From Geothrix edaphica (lineage in GTDB: Bacteria > Acidobacteriota > Holophagae > Holophagales > Holophagaceae), in NCBI RefSeq assembly GCF_030268045.1, contig NZ_BSDC01000001.1, positions 124,001 through 188,000 of the forward strand: a stretch of 64,000 nt of DNA. The letters run 5' to 3'. Below the pieces are notes generated by a model, which was not told the origin of the DNA, did not search any database, and worked only from the letters and a program-made list of their open reading frames with translations. Numbering within the stretch: position 1 is the stretch's first letter; each line of letters starts with the position of its first letter. Made by a program: the position numbers and the translations under genes. Shown here piece by piece: positions 36,750 to 45,467 of this stretch.

Positions 36750-37910
36750 TCACCGGAATGCCCCGGGCCTGGGCGCGGGATCGGTTGTCGTGGCGCGCTT
36801 GGCCTTGGGTACCGGCCCGGATTCCGCCGCTCTCAAGGCCTGCTCCAGCGGCTGGATCCTGCCTCCTTCGGAGGTGAGGGCCTGGGTGGGTTCGAGCCCC
36901 TGGAACCGGCGGATCGTGAAAGGCTTCTCCTCTTCCACCACCAGATGCTCGAACCGGGAACGGTCCACCTGGGTGAATCGGGCGGTTGCGGGATCGAACC
37001 TCAGGAAGCGCACATCGTCCTTCCAGCCGACCTCCTTGTCGGCCGGCACCGGCCAGAAGCCGGACTGGATGAGCTCCGCCTTCCGGAGCTGGGGGAGCTG
37101 GGACCAGGCCAAGTCGATGTCCGCGCGGTCCAGGGGCAGAAACACCTGGGCCGGGACCAGGATGGATCCGTCCCCATCGAGAAAGGCCTGGCCGAACAGG
37201 GAAGGATTCTGGAACTCCCCCGTGTCCTTGCACAGGGTGACGCCGGCCTCGCCCCAAATATTGGCGTGGAGCAGGTCCACGGACCAGGGTTCCGTGCCCA
37301 CCTGCACCCGGATGGTCTTTCCCGTGGCGGTGAACAGGTAGAAGGCATCGCGGGAAAACGCGGCGGTCATGCGCGCATCGCTGCCGACCTGCACCTCCAG
37401 GAGCCGTGTGGTTTCCCCAGTCAGCAGGTCCACCCGGACCAGGCACTGGGAGACGGCCCCGCCCTTGGGGGACGAGGCTGACCGGGGCTTGGCCTTGGCG
37501 TCCCGGCTCACCTGGAGGAACAGGAGACTGTCTTCCCAGGCCCCCAGGAGCTTCCAGCTTTCCCCTTCTTTGACGGGCAGGGGCTTCGGCTCCGTCCAGG
37601 ACCACTGGCGCTCCCCGGCATCGGTGAAGAAGGCCTTTCCCGAGCAGGCCACCGGATGGCGGTCTTCCGTGAATCCGACCTGATACACCTTGGACCCGTC
37701 CCAGGCCACCTCCATGCGCGCCAGGGACCTCAGGCCGGGCCGGAAGTCCGGCAGGTCGGGGACCGGCGTGAACCTGGGCTCCGCAGCGGTCCGCCGCAGC
37801 ACCTGGCCCTCCAGGATGACCTCCTGCCGATCCGCCAGCGCCACGACGGATTGCCCTGAGAGCAGCCGAGCCACCAGCAGCAGCCATCCACCCATCAGGG
37901 CCAGCCTCAT
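36750..37910 (-). CDS. Secreted protein of unknown function, beta-propeller-like
   Basis: A 386-residue protein with a signal peptide (LALMGGWLLLVARLLSG). The mature part has repeated strand-rich blocks ending in Trp/Asp patterns (VAWDGSKVYQVG, DSLLFLQVSRDAKA, DAFYLFTATGKTIRVQV), reminiscent of a beta-propeller. No enzyme motif is visible. GGAGGGG is just upstream of ATG 37910. It lies 58 nt after the metH start-side neighbour's end on the same strand but does not look metabolically related. Confidence 0.7.
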   Translation of the reverse strand: MRLALMGGWLLLVARLLSGQSVVALADRQEVILEGQVLRRTAAEPRFTPVPDLPDFRPGLRSLARMEVAWDGSKVYQVGFTEDRHPVACSGKAFFTDAGERQWSWTEPKPLPVKEGESWKLLGAWEDSLLFLQVSRDAKAKPRSASSPKGGAVSQCLVRVDLLTGETTRLLEVQVGSDARMTAAFSRDAFYLFTATGKTIRVQVGTEPWSVDLLHANIWGEAGVTLCKDTGEFQNPSLFGQAFLDGDGSILVPAQVFLPLDRADIDLAWSQLPQLRKAELIQSGFWPVPADKEVGWKDDVRFLRFDPATARFTQVDRSRFEHLVVEEEKPFTIRRFQGLEPTQALTSEGGRIQPLEQALRAAESGPVPKAKRATTTDPAPRPGAFR

Positions 37911-37968
37911 GGTCCCCTCCCATGCCCGGTTACTCGACCATTGGAGCATGGCCGGATGGGCCGGGCCA

Positions 37969-40900
37969 TCACACCGAGAAGTACCGCGCCTGGGGATGCC
38001 AGGCCACGAGGGCGCTGGTGCTGTATTCGGGGTCCATCTGGTGGCTGTCGCTGAGGTGGACGCCGATCTCGGCGCCATGGAGCAGGTCGAGGATGGGGCC
38101 GTTGCCTTCCAGGTCGGGGCAGGCCGGGTAGCCGTAGGAGTAGCGCGATCCCTGGTAGCCCTGGGCGAAGAGGGCGCGGCCCGGCAGGTCCTTGGCGTGG
38201 ATGCCCAGCTCCCGGCGGATGCGGGCGTGGAGCCGCTCGGCGTAGGCCTCCGTCAGCTCCGTGGCGAGGCCGTGGAAGGCGAAGTAGTCCGCGTAGCCAT
38301 CCTCCCGGTAGAGCTTGGCCGCATGGTCCGCGGCGGCCTGGCCCAGCGTGACGAGCTGGAGGGCCAGCACGTCGGTGGCCTCGGCCCGGAAGAAGTCGGC
38401 GATGCAGAGACGGCGACCAGCAGCCTGGCGCGGGAAGCCGAGCACGGCGAGGGTGCGGGACCGGTCCGCCGGATCGAGCACCCGCAGCGCGTCGCCCTCG
38501 GCCCGCACGGGGAAGTAGCCGTACCGGGCCTTCGGCTGGAAGACCGGAGCGGCCGCGAGGCGCGCCTTCCAGCGCGCCAGCTGGGGCTCCGCCTTGTCCC
38601 GCAGCACGGCGGCGAAGGCCTCGTCGCTCTGGCTGCCCTGGCTGAAGCCCCAGCGGTTGCGCACCAGGGCGAACTCGTCCAGGTGCGCGAAGAGGTCCAC
38701 GGGCGCGTCCGTCAGCTCCCGCACGCCCCAGAAGGGCGGCTCCGGCGAGGGCGCGTCATGGCGCACCCAGCTGCTCTGGCCCGCTTCTGTGAGCGGCACC
38801 GCGGCGCCCCCTCGCTTCAGGATTTTGATATCGCCAGCCGCGGAGGCGGCGGTTGCAGGAGCCGGGACGCCGGTCTCCCCTGCCACCAATGCCTGCATGT
38901 GGCGCAGGCCCTCGAAGGCGTCCTCCGCGTAGAGCACCGCGCCCGAATAGGACCGCCGGCAGTCGCCCTCCACGTAGTCGCGGGTGAGGGCGGCGCCCCC
39001 GAGGATGACGGGCACGCGCTGGGCCTGCTCCTCCAGAAAGTGCAGGTTCTCCTTCATGATCACGGTGGACTTCACCAGCAGGCCCGAGAGGCCGATGGCG
39101 TCCGCGGGCCAGGCCGCCAGCTCCTTGAGGATGGCTTCGATGGGCTGCTTGATGCCCAGGTTCTTCACCTCGAAGCCGTTGTTGCTGAGGATGATGTCCA
39201 CCAGGTTCTTGCCGATGTCGTGGACATCCCCCTTCACCGTGGCCAGGAGGATGCGGCCCTTCTGGTAGTTGGACTCCCGGGGCAGGTGGGGCTCGATGCG
39301 TTTGATGGCCGCCTTCATGGCCTCGGCGCTCTCCAGCACGAAGGGCAGCTGCATCTCGCCGGAGCCGAAGCGCTCGCCCACCACCTTCATGGCCCCCAGC
39401 AGCACCTCGTTGATGAGCTTCAGCGGGTCGTGGTCCTTCAGGGCCTCGTCCACGTCCGCGAGGATGGCCTGCTTCTCGCCATCGAGGATGCCGCGGTGCA
39501 GGCGCTCCAGCACGGGCAGGTCGGCGCGGTGGTCGTCGGCCACGGAGGCCTTGCGATCGCTGAAGCGCGCCAGGACGGCCTTGAGGGGATCGTAGCCCTC
39601 CGAGCGCCGGTCGAAGATGAGATCCTCGACCATGCGCCGGTCCTCGGGATCGATCTTGGCCACGGGGATGACCTTCGACGCATTGAAGATGGCCATGTCG
39701 AGGCCGTGCCTCACGCCGTGGTAGAGCATGAGGGCGTTGACCACGTGGCGGGAGGAGGGGTTCAGGCCGAAGCTCACGTTGCTCACGCCGAGGATGGTCA
39801 TGACCCCCGGCAGCTCGGCCTTGATGAGCTTCAGGGCCTCGAGCGTCTCCACGGCGGAACCCCGGAATTCCTCGTCGCCGCTGCCCAGGGTGAAGGTCAG
39901 CGGATCGAGGATGAGGTCGCCGGGATCCAGCCCGTACTCGCCCACCACCAGGGCGTGCAGGCGCTTCGCCACGGCCAGCTTCTCCGCGCGGGTCTTGGCC
40001 ATGCCCCGCTCGTCGATGGTGAGGGCCACCACCGCCGCGCCGTAGGTCTTGCACAGGTCCAGGATCTTCCGGGCCTTGCCCTCGCCGTCCTCGAAGTTGA
40101 TGGAGTTCACCACGCACTTGCCGGGGCTGCGCTGGAGGGCTCGCTCGATGACGGGCACCTCCGTGCTGTCGATCATGAGGGGGAGCGTGATCTGGGAGAC
40201 CAGCCGGCCCAGCAGCTCGTCCGCGTCGCGCACCTCGTCCCGGCCCACGTAGGCCACGCAGAGGTCCAGCAGGTGGGCGCCCTCCTTCTGCTGCTCCTTG
40301 GCCAGGGTGATCATGCCGTTCCAGTCCTCGGCGGCCAGCAGGTCGCGGAACTTCTTCGACCCGTTCGCGTTGGTCCGCTCGCCCACGATGAGGGGCGCGG
40401 GCTCCTGCCGGAGCGCGACACTCTGGTAGAGGCTGGCGGCGCTGCGCTCGAGCTTCGGCGCGCGCTTCGGCACGTTCAGCTGCTCCACGCCGGCGGCCAG
40501 GGCCCGGATGTGGTCCGGCGTGGTGCCACAGCAGCCGCCCACGATGGCGAGGCCGAACTCCGAGGCCGCATGCAGCACCTTGGGGGCGAAGGCGGCGGGA
40601 TCCAGTGGGTAGACCACCTGGCCGCCCACGTTTTCCGGCAGGCCCGCATTGGGGAGGCAGCTGATGCGGAAGGGGCTGGCCTCGCAGAGGGTCTGGAGGT
40701 GGGCGTGCATCTCATCCGGCCCCGTGGCGCAGTTGAGACCCAGCACGTCGATGCCCAGGGGCTCCACGCTGGTGAGCACGGCGGAGATATCGGATCCCAC
40801 CAGCAGCGTGCCCGTGGTCTCCACCGTGGCCTGCACCCAGAGCGGGACCTTGCGCTGCTTCGCGGCCATGGCCTCCCGGGCGGCCCGCACGGCCACCTTG

Positions 40901-41391
40901 ATCTGGCCCAGGTCCTGGCAGGTCTCGATGAGGATGGCGTCGGCGCCGCCATCCAGCAGCCCGTCCATCTGCACGCGGTACGAGGCCAGCAGCTCGGCAT
41001 AGCCCACGTGACCCAGCGTGATGAGCTTGGTGCCGGGGCCCACGGAGCCGATGACGAAGCGCGGGCGGTCAAAGCTGCGAGCCACTTCCTTCGCGAGGGA
41101 GGCGGCCTGCACATTCAGGTCGTAGGCCTTGTGGGACAACCCGAAATCGCCGAGCACCAGGGGGTTCGCGCCGAAGGTGTTGGTCTCCACCGCGTCGGCA
41201 CCGGCCTTGAAATAGCTCTCGTGAATCTCGCGGATCCACTGGGGCCGCCGCTCCGTGAGCAGGTCCACGCAGCCCTCCAGCGCCGCGCCGCCGTAGTCCT
41301 CCACGGTGGGCGTGCGGGCGAAGATCTGCGTCCCCATGCCCCCATCCAGCAGCAGCACCTTGTCGTGGAGGAGCGTGTCGAGGGTCGTCAT
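37969..41391 (-). CDS. metH: Cobalamin-dependent methionine synthase MetH
   Basis: A 1140-residue full-length MetH with all four modules. The homocysteine module has zinc ligands Cys221 (GLNC) and Cys287/Cys288 (GGCCGTTP). The methyl-THF (pterin) module contains VGERTNANGSKKF. The B12 module has the axial ligand in DVHDIG (His about 724), and the C-terminal AdoMet reactivation domain ends in YGYPACPDLEG. It methylates homocysteine from methyl-THF via methylcobalamin in the cytoplasm. One base separates the ferredoxin stop from its ATG (TGACATG). It is the third gene of the SAM-riboswitch operon metF-fdx-metH. Confidence 0.97.
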   Translation of the reverse strand: MTTLDTLLHDKVLLLDGGMGTQIFARTPTVEDYGGAALEGCVDLLTERRPQWIREIHESYFKAGADAVETNTFGANPLVLGDFGLSHKAYDLNVQAASLAKEVARSFDRPRFVIGSVGPGTKLITLGHVGYAELLASYRVQMDGLLDGGADAILIETCQDLGQIKVAVRAAREAMAAKQRKVPLWVQATVETTGTLLVGSDISAVLTSVEPLGIDVLGLNCATGPDEMHAHLQTLCEASPFRISCLPNAGLPENVGGQVVYPLDPAAFAPKVLHAASEFGLAIVGGCCGTTPDHIRALAAGVEQLNVPKRAPKLERSAASLYQSVALRQEPAPLIVGERTNANGSKKFRDLLAAEDWNGMITLAKEQQKEGAHLLDLCVAYVGRDEVRDADELLGRLVSQITLPLMIDSTEVPVIERALQRSPGKCVVNSINFEDGEGKARKILDLCKTYGAAVVALTIDERGMAKTRAEKLAVAKRLHALVVGEYGLDPGDLILDPLTFTLGSGDEEFRGSAVETLEALKLIKAELPGVMTILGVSNVSFGLNPSSRHVVNALMLYHGVRHGLDMAIFNASKVIPVAKIDPEDRRMVEDLIFDRRSEGYDPLKAVLARFSDRKASVADDHRADLPVLERLHRGILDGEKQAILADVDEALKDHDPLKLINEVLLGAMKVVGERFGSGEMQLPFVLESAEAMKAAIKRIEPHLPRESNYQKGRILLATVKGDVHDIGKNLVDIILSNNGFEVKNLGIKQPIEAILKELAAWPADAIGLSGLLVKSTVIMKENLHFLEEQAQRVPVILGGAALTRDYVEGDCRRSYSGAVLYAEDAFEGLRHMQALVAGETGVPAPATAASAAGDIKILKRGGAAVPLTEAGQSSWVRHDAPSPEPPFWGVRELTDAPVDLFAHLDEFALVRNRWGFSQGSQSDEAFAAVLRDKAEPQLARWKARLAAAPVFQPKARYGYFPVRAEGDALRVLDPADRSRTLAVLGFPRQAAGRRLCIADFFRAEATDVLALQLVTLGQAAADHAAKLYREDGYADYFAFHGLATELTEAYAERLHARIRRELGIHAKDLPGRALFAQGYQGSRYSYGYPACPDLEGNGPILDLLHGAEIGVHLSDSHQMDPEYSTSALVAWHPQARYFSV

Positions 41392-41392
41392 G

Positions 41393-41680
41393 TCAGAGCC
41401 CGAGGTAGTCGATGGCGACATCGCCGTGGACGACCACCTGGCAGGCGAGGCGCTGGTCGGAAGGGGCGTCCAGGCCCTGCAGGAAGTCGCGCTCCTCCGG
41501 GTTCGGATCGCTACAGTGGTGCAGCCCCTCCGCGACGCGCACGCGGCAAGTGCCGCAGGAGCCCGTGCGGCAGCCGAAGGTGATGTCGGCGCCCGCGGCG
41601 TCCGCGATGCGCTGCAATGAGGTCCCCGCGGGGGCTTCCACCAGCAGGTCTTCGAGGAGGAAGTGGACCTTCACGCTCAT
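41393..41680 (-). CDS. Plant-type [2Fe-2S] ferredoxin
   Basis: A 95-residue ferredoxin with the cluster motif CRTGSCGTC (C-x4-C-x2-C) and a fourth cysteine in RLACQ. It overlaps the metF stop (ATGA) and is 1 nt from metH, so it is made with both. MetH needs a one-electron donor for reductive reactivation of cob(II)alamin (flavodoxin in E. coli), and MetF needs electrons for its flavin. This ferredoxin is a natural candidate for either role; that is inference from position. Confidence 0.93.
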   Translation of the reverse strand: MSVKVHFLLEDLLVEAPAGTSLQRIADAAGADITFGCRTGSCGTCRVRVAEGLHHCSDPNPEERDFLQGLDAPSDQRLACQVVVHGDVAIDYLGL

Positions 41681-43542
41681 GTGTCCTCCCGCTTGGGCAG
41701 CAGCGGCGCGACAAGCTCCACCTGGCCGAAGGGGGCCGACAGCTGGAGGCCGCGGATGCGGGGGCGGATGGTCTCGATGATCTCCTGGGCGATGGCGAGG
41801 CCCTCCTTGATCTGGTCCTCGGCGCTTGACCACTTCGCCATGCGGGCCAGAAGGGCTGGCGGCATGAAGACACCGGGCACCTCGTTGGCCATGAACTCCG
41901 CGTTGCGCAGGCTCTTGAGGGGCCAGATGCCGGCGATGATGGGCAGGCCGCCCCTGCCGTCCAGGGACTCGGTGAAGTCGAGGAAGCGGAAGAGGCTTTC
42001 GGCGTCGAAGACGGGCTGGGTGATGGCCCACTGGGCGCCGGCCTCCACCTTGTAGCGGAAGCGAGCCTTCTCCCGCTCCAGGTCCGGTGCCACGGGGTTG
42101 GCGCCCACGCCCACGCTGAAGGAGGTGGGCTTGCCGATGCCGGCACCGCCCAGGTCGAGGCCGGTGTTCAGGCGCTTGAGCATGTTCACGAGGCCGATGG
42201 CGTCCACATCGAAGACGGCTGTGGCCTGGGGGTAGGGCCCCAGCTTCGGCGGGTCGCCGGTGACGGCGAGGATGTTGCGCAGGCCCAGGCCCGCGGCGCC
42301 CAGCAGATCGCTCTGCATGCCCAGCAGGTTCCGGTCCCGGCAGGCGTAGTGGAGGATGGTCTCCAGCCCCACCTGCTGCTCGATGATGAGAGCCGTGGCC
42401 AGGGCGGACATGCGGGCCATGGCGCGGGGGCCGTCGGGCACATTGATGGCGTCCACGCCCAGGGCGCGGCACTGGCGGGTCTTGGCCACGAGCTTGTCGT
42501 ACTCCATGCCCTTGGGCGGCACCAGCTCCACGGTGTGGACGAACTCGCCCTGGGCCAGCTTGAGGCTGAAGCGACTGCGGTAGGCGAAGGGCACCTCGGG
42601 CTGGGGCTGCTCGTGGGGCTTCAGCTCGAAGCCGCCACCCCCCTGCACGAAGGCCCGCTCCTGGCGGAAGGCCCCGCGCATGGCGCGGATGTGGGCGGGC
42701 GTCGTGCCGCTGCAGCCGCCCACAGCGCGGGCGCCCGCGGCGAGAGCGCGGGCCGCGAAGCCGCCCAGGTACTCGGGGCTGGCCCCATAGATGAGGCGAC
42801 CGTCCACCTGATGGGGCAGGCCGGGGTTGGGCTGGAGGACGATGGGCCTGGCGGTGACGGCCTTCAGACGCTCCAGCAGGCGCAGCTGGGGCGCGGGGCC
42901 GTTGCCACCGATGAGGCCCACCAGATCGGCGCCCCAGGTATCGAGCTGTTTGATGAACCACTCGGGCTCCGCCCCGAACAGGGCCTGGCCATCATCGTTG
43001 GTGGTCATGAGGGCCGCGACGGGCAGGCTTCCGACCTCCCTCGCGGCGAGGATGGCCTGGTGGATCTCGTTCAGATCCTCGAAGGCCTCCAGCACGATCA
43101 GGTCCGCGCCGGCGCCGGCCAGCGCTTCGGCCTGCTCGCGGAAGAGGGCGCGGGCCTCCTCGAAGGAGGTGGGTCCCCAGGGTTCGATGCGGACGCCCAG
43201 GGGCCCGATGCAGCCCGCCACCCAGGCGCGGCTGCCCTGCTGGGCGATGGCCTGCTTCGCGAGGGCCACGCCCTCCCGGTTGATGGCGTCGAGCTGACCC
43301 TCCAGTCCCCGGGCCGCCAGCTTCAGGCGGTTGGCGCCCCAGGTGTTGGTGGTGAGCACCTGGGCGCCGGCGGCCAGGAACTCGCCGTGGATGGCCAGCA
43401 GCAGGTCCGGCGCCTTGAGGTTGCACTCCTCGAAGCTGCGCTGGAGGGTGATCCCGCGGTCATGCAGGGCCGTGGCCGTGCTTCCGTCGAAGAGGAAGCA
43501 CTCGCCCTCGTCGAGGGCCCGCTGGAAGGTGGAAGGGGTCAT
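41677..43542 (-). CDS. metF: Methylenetetrahydrofolate reductase fused to a degenerate homocysteine methyltransferase-like domain
   Basis: A 621-residue fusion. Residues 1-295 are a homocysteine S-methyltransferase (Hcy) fold. Residues about 320-621 are an FAD-binding MetF barrel (INVPDGPRAMARMS, ILAVTGDPP, ITQPVFDAESLFRF). The architecture equals the YitJ-type bifunctional protein, but the Hcy zinc site is damaged: the usual GGCCG is GGCSG (Cys277, Ser278) and the GxNC position near residue 210 reads GLIGGNGP with no cysteine. The MetF half looks intact. It is the first gene behind the second SAM-I riboswitch and overlaps the ferredoxin start. Confidence 0.93.
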   Translation of the reverse strand: MTPSTFQRALDEGECFLFDGSTATALHDRGITLQRSFEECNLKAPDLLLAIHGEFLAAGAQVLTTNTWGANRLKLAARGLEGQLDAINREGVALAKQAIAQQGSRAWVAGCIGPLGVRIEPWGPTSFEEARALFREQAEALAGAGADLIVLEAFEDLNEIHQAILAAREVGSLPVAALMTTNDDGQALFGAEPEWFIKQLDTWGADLVGLIGGNGPAPQLRLLERLKAVTARPIVLQPNPGLPHQVDGRLIYGASPEYLGGFAARALAAGARAVGGCSGTTPAHIRAMRGAFRQERAFVQGGGGFELKPHEQPQPEVPFAYRSRFSLKLAQGEFVHTVELVPPKGMEYDKLVAKTRQCRALGVDAINVPDGPRAMARMSALATALIIEQQVGLETILHYACRDRNLLGMQSDLLGAAGLGLRNILAVTGDPPKLGPYPQATAVFDVDAIGLVNMLKRLNTGLDLGGAGIGKPTSFSVGVGANPVAPDLEREKARFRYKVEAGAQWAITQPVFDAESLFRFLDFTESLDGRGGLPIIAGIWPLKSLRNAEFMANEVPGVFMPPALLARMAKWSSAEDQIKEGLAIAQEIIETIRPRIRGLQLSAPFGQVELVAPLLPKREDT

Positions 43543-43607
43543 GGATGCGCCTGGGGGCGACAGTCCGATAACGGTATCCAGGGGGTCTCGGGTCAGTCTG
43601 AGTCGTT

Positions 43608-43708
43608 CGGTATCTTCCCCCCGGACACGCCGGGGGCAGGAGTTGGCACCTTGCTGTCGCAGGTTGCCAAGGTTTCACAGGGCCTTTCCCTCCACCTTTC
43701 TGGATAGC
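43608..43708 (-). promoter_or_regulatory. SAM-I (S-box) riboswitch upstream of metF-fdx-metH
   Basis: The minus-strand core CTATCCAGAAAGG, TGGAGGGA, GGCCCTGTGAAACC, TTGGCAACC, AAGGTGCCAACTCC plus a strong P4 hairpin (CCCCCGG...CCGGGGG) is nearly identical to the metY copy. No T-tailed terminator is visible before metF. Instead a downstream CTGGATA (43580-43574) can pair with TATCCAG of P1, and CCCCCTGG can compete with P4. Control may therefore be translational or use an unusual expression platform. Confidence 0.93.
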
Positions 43709-43713
43709 GCTAT

Positions 43714-43983
43714 TGAGTGTCTGATGACGACCGGCTGCCTCGCGCGAGGCGTGCCGGGCGAGCGAGGCGAGGAAGGCGAGTCGAAGCGTAGCGGGTACTA
43801 CGCGCGACGAGCGTGACGCGGCATCGCGACGCCCGCCACCCCTCGCCCGGAGGGATGAAGCCAGCCGGGCGCCCCGCCGTGTCAGGTCCCTTGAACAACG
43901 AACCACGTTGCCCTGCGGGCCCTTCCTTGCGGTGCATCCCGGCTGGCTTCATCGCGAGGCGGCCGGACGTCATCAGACACTCA
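43714..43983. mobile_element. 270-bp MITE-like element with 31-bp terminal inverted repeats
   Basis: The ends at 43714-43744 and 43953-43983 are inverted copies matching at 29 of 31 positions and start with TGAGTGTCTGATGACG. A second, nested perfect 16-bp inverted repeat lies at 43854-43869 and 43938-43953. The left interior carries further dyads such as GCGTAG/CTACGC. There is no ORF with coding character and no obvious target-site duplication. It could be a non-autonomous transposon or a large REP-like structured element. Confidence 0.65.
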
Positions 43984-44033
43984 TGGGACTGCCAAAGATC
44001 GAGGAACCAGGATGGTCTGACCACGGTCATCCG

Positions 44034-45467
44034 TCAAGCCTGGGGCGGTTCCTCCGGAGCCGGGTGCGTGGTGAGGCCCTGGCGCTTCATATGGCCCCAG
44101 GTGTTCTTGCCGCGGATCCAGTCGTAGGTGCCCTTCAGGCGCCACCAGACCGTGAGCTGCCGGTAGCCGAAGTTCTCCGCCACGGCCCCCACGAGCAGCA
44201 GGACCAGGGCCTTGAGGCCCTGGTAGCGGTGGCCGCTGATCTCCTGCAGCACCACGGCCACCACGGAGTTCAGCACGCCGAGCAGCAGGGCGACGTAGAA
44301 GAACAGGAGGGCGAAGGTGCCGCCGACGGAGCCGGTCAGGATGGCTACCGCGAACAGCAGGTACCCGCTGACCTCGATGATGGGCGCCAGGGCCTCGAAG
44401 AAGATGAAGTAGGGCATGGAGAAGAGCCCGATGCGGCCGTACTTGGGGTTGAAGCACATGTGGCGGTGCCGCCAGAGGGTCTCCAGGAGGCCCCGCTGCC
44501 AGCGGTTCCTCTGGCGGCCGAGGCCGCGGAAATCCTCGGGCACCTCGGTCCAGCACACGGGGTCGGGCACCAGGGTGATGTGATGGGGGCGCTTCTCCTC
44601 GCGCAGGCAGCGGTGCAGGCGCACGACGAGCTCGAAGTCCTCGCCGATGGTGGAGGTCTCGAAGCCTCCCGCCGTCACGACCAGGTCCTTGCGGAAGACG
44701 CCGAAGGCGCCGCTGACGATGAACATGCTGTCCAGGGAGGCGAGGCCCACGCGGGTGAAGAGGAAGGCCCGCAGGTATTCCACGATCTGGAAGCGGGCCA
44801 GCCAGGAGTCGGGCAGGAAGATGCCACGGATGCCCATGGGCGTGACCTTGCAGCCGTTCAGGGGGCGGACCACGCCACCGGAGGCCACCATGTCCGGCCG
44901 GTCCATGAAGGGCCGGGCGATGCGCAGGAGCGCGTCGTTCTCCAGGAGGCTGTCCCCGTCCATGCAGCAGACCAGCGGGTAGCGGGCGAGGTTGATGCCG
45001 CAGTTCAGGGCGTCGGCCTTCCCACCGTTGGCCTTGTCCACCACCACCAGGTTGGGCACGTAGGCGCTTTCGTAGATGCCGCGGACCTCCCTGGTGGGCA
45101 GGAGCTGGCGCAGGACCCGCTGGCTGGGCTGGAGCTTGAAGGCCTTGACCAGGCGCTCCAGGGTGGCGTCCGTGCTGCCGTCGCTCACCACCACGACCTG
45201 GAACTCGGGATAGCGGAGGCTGATGAGGCTGTTGATGCTCGCCACGACCCCGGCCTCTTCGTTGTAGACGGGGCAGATCAGGGTGATGGGCTTGTAGTGG
45301 CTGGTCTCGAAGGCCGTGTCCAGGCGGTCAATCCCGACGGCATCCAGGTAGTTCCGGATGGAGAAGAAGGCGCGGAGGATCAGGGCCAGGTGCGTCAGGT
45401 TGGTGGCCAGGAAGTAGCTGAGGATGCTCCACTCGACGGTGGCGGTGAGGAAGGCCCGCAAGGTCAC
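44034..45467 (-). CDS. Processive family-2 glycosyltransferase (polysaccharide synthase), membrane
   Basis: A 477-residue protein. One N-terminal transmembrane region spans about residues 12-36. The GT2 catalytic domain has SDGS (Asp96), MDGDS (Asp170/172), GED (276-277) and QRNRW (319-323), the D,D,D,QxxRW set of processive synthases such as PgaC, BcsA and hyaluronan synthase. Three or four C-terminal transmembrane helices (about 345-430) follow. There is no PilZ domain. It would polymerise and translocate a beta-linked polysaccharide. The start overlaps the HEAT gene stop (ATGA), the end of a five-gene operon. Confidence 0.93.
   Translation of the reverse strand: MTLRAFLTATVEWSILSYFLATNLTHLALILRAFFSIRNYLDAVGIDRLDTAFETSHYKPITLICPVYNEEAGVVASINSLISLRYPEFQVVVVSDGSTDATLERLVKAFKLQPSQRVLRQLLPTREVRGIYESAYVPNLVVVDKANGGKADALNCGINLARYPLVCCMDGDSLLENDALLRIARPFMDRPDMVASGGVVRPLNGCKVTPMGIRGIFLPDSWLARFQIVEYLRAFLFTRVGLASLDSMFIVSGAFGVFRKDLVVTAGGFETSTIGEDFELVVRLHRCLREEKRPHHITLVPDPVCWTEVPEDFRGLGRQRNRWQRGLLETLWRHRHMCFNPKYGRIGLFSMPYFIFFEALAPIIEVSGYLLFAVAILTGSVGGTFALLFFYVALLLGVLNSVVAVVLQEISGHRYQGLKALVLLLVGAVAENFGYRQLTVWWRLKGTYDWIRGKNTWGHMKRQGLTTHPAPEEPPQA

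Noticed and set aside
37690-41583. About 1300-codon open frame antisense to metH
   Set aside because: metH is unmistakable on the other strand; the antisense frame is His/Gly/Leu/Val-rich and matches nothing recognisable.
43714-43983. Integron attC site or small insertion sequence
   Set aside because: No attC core (GTTRRRY/RYYYAAC) and no transposase frame; the long nearly perfect termini fit a MITE-like or structured repeat better.
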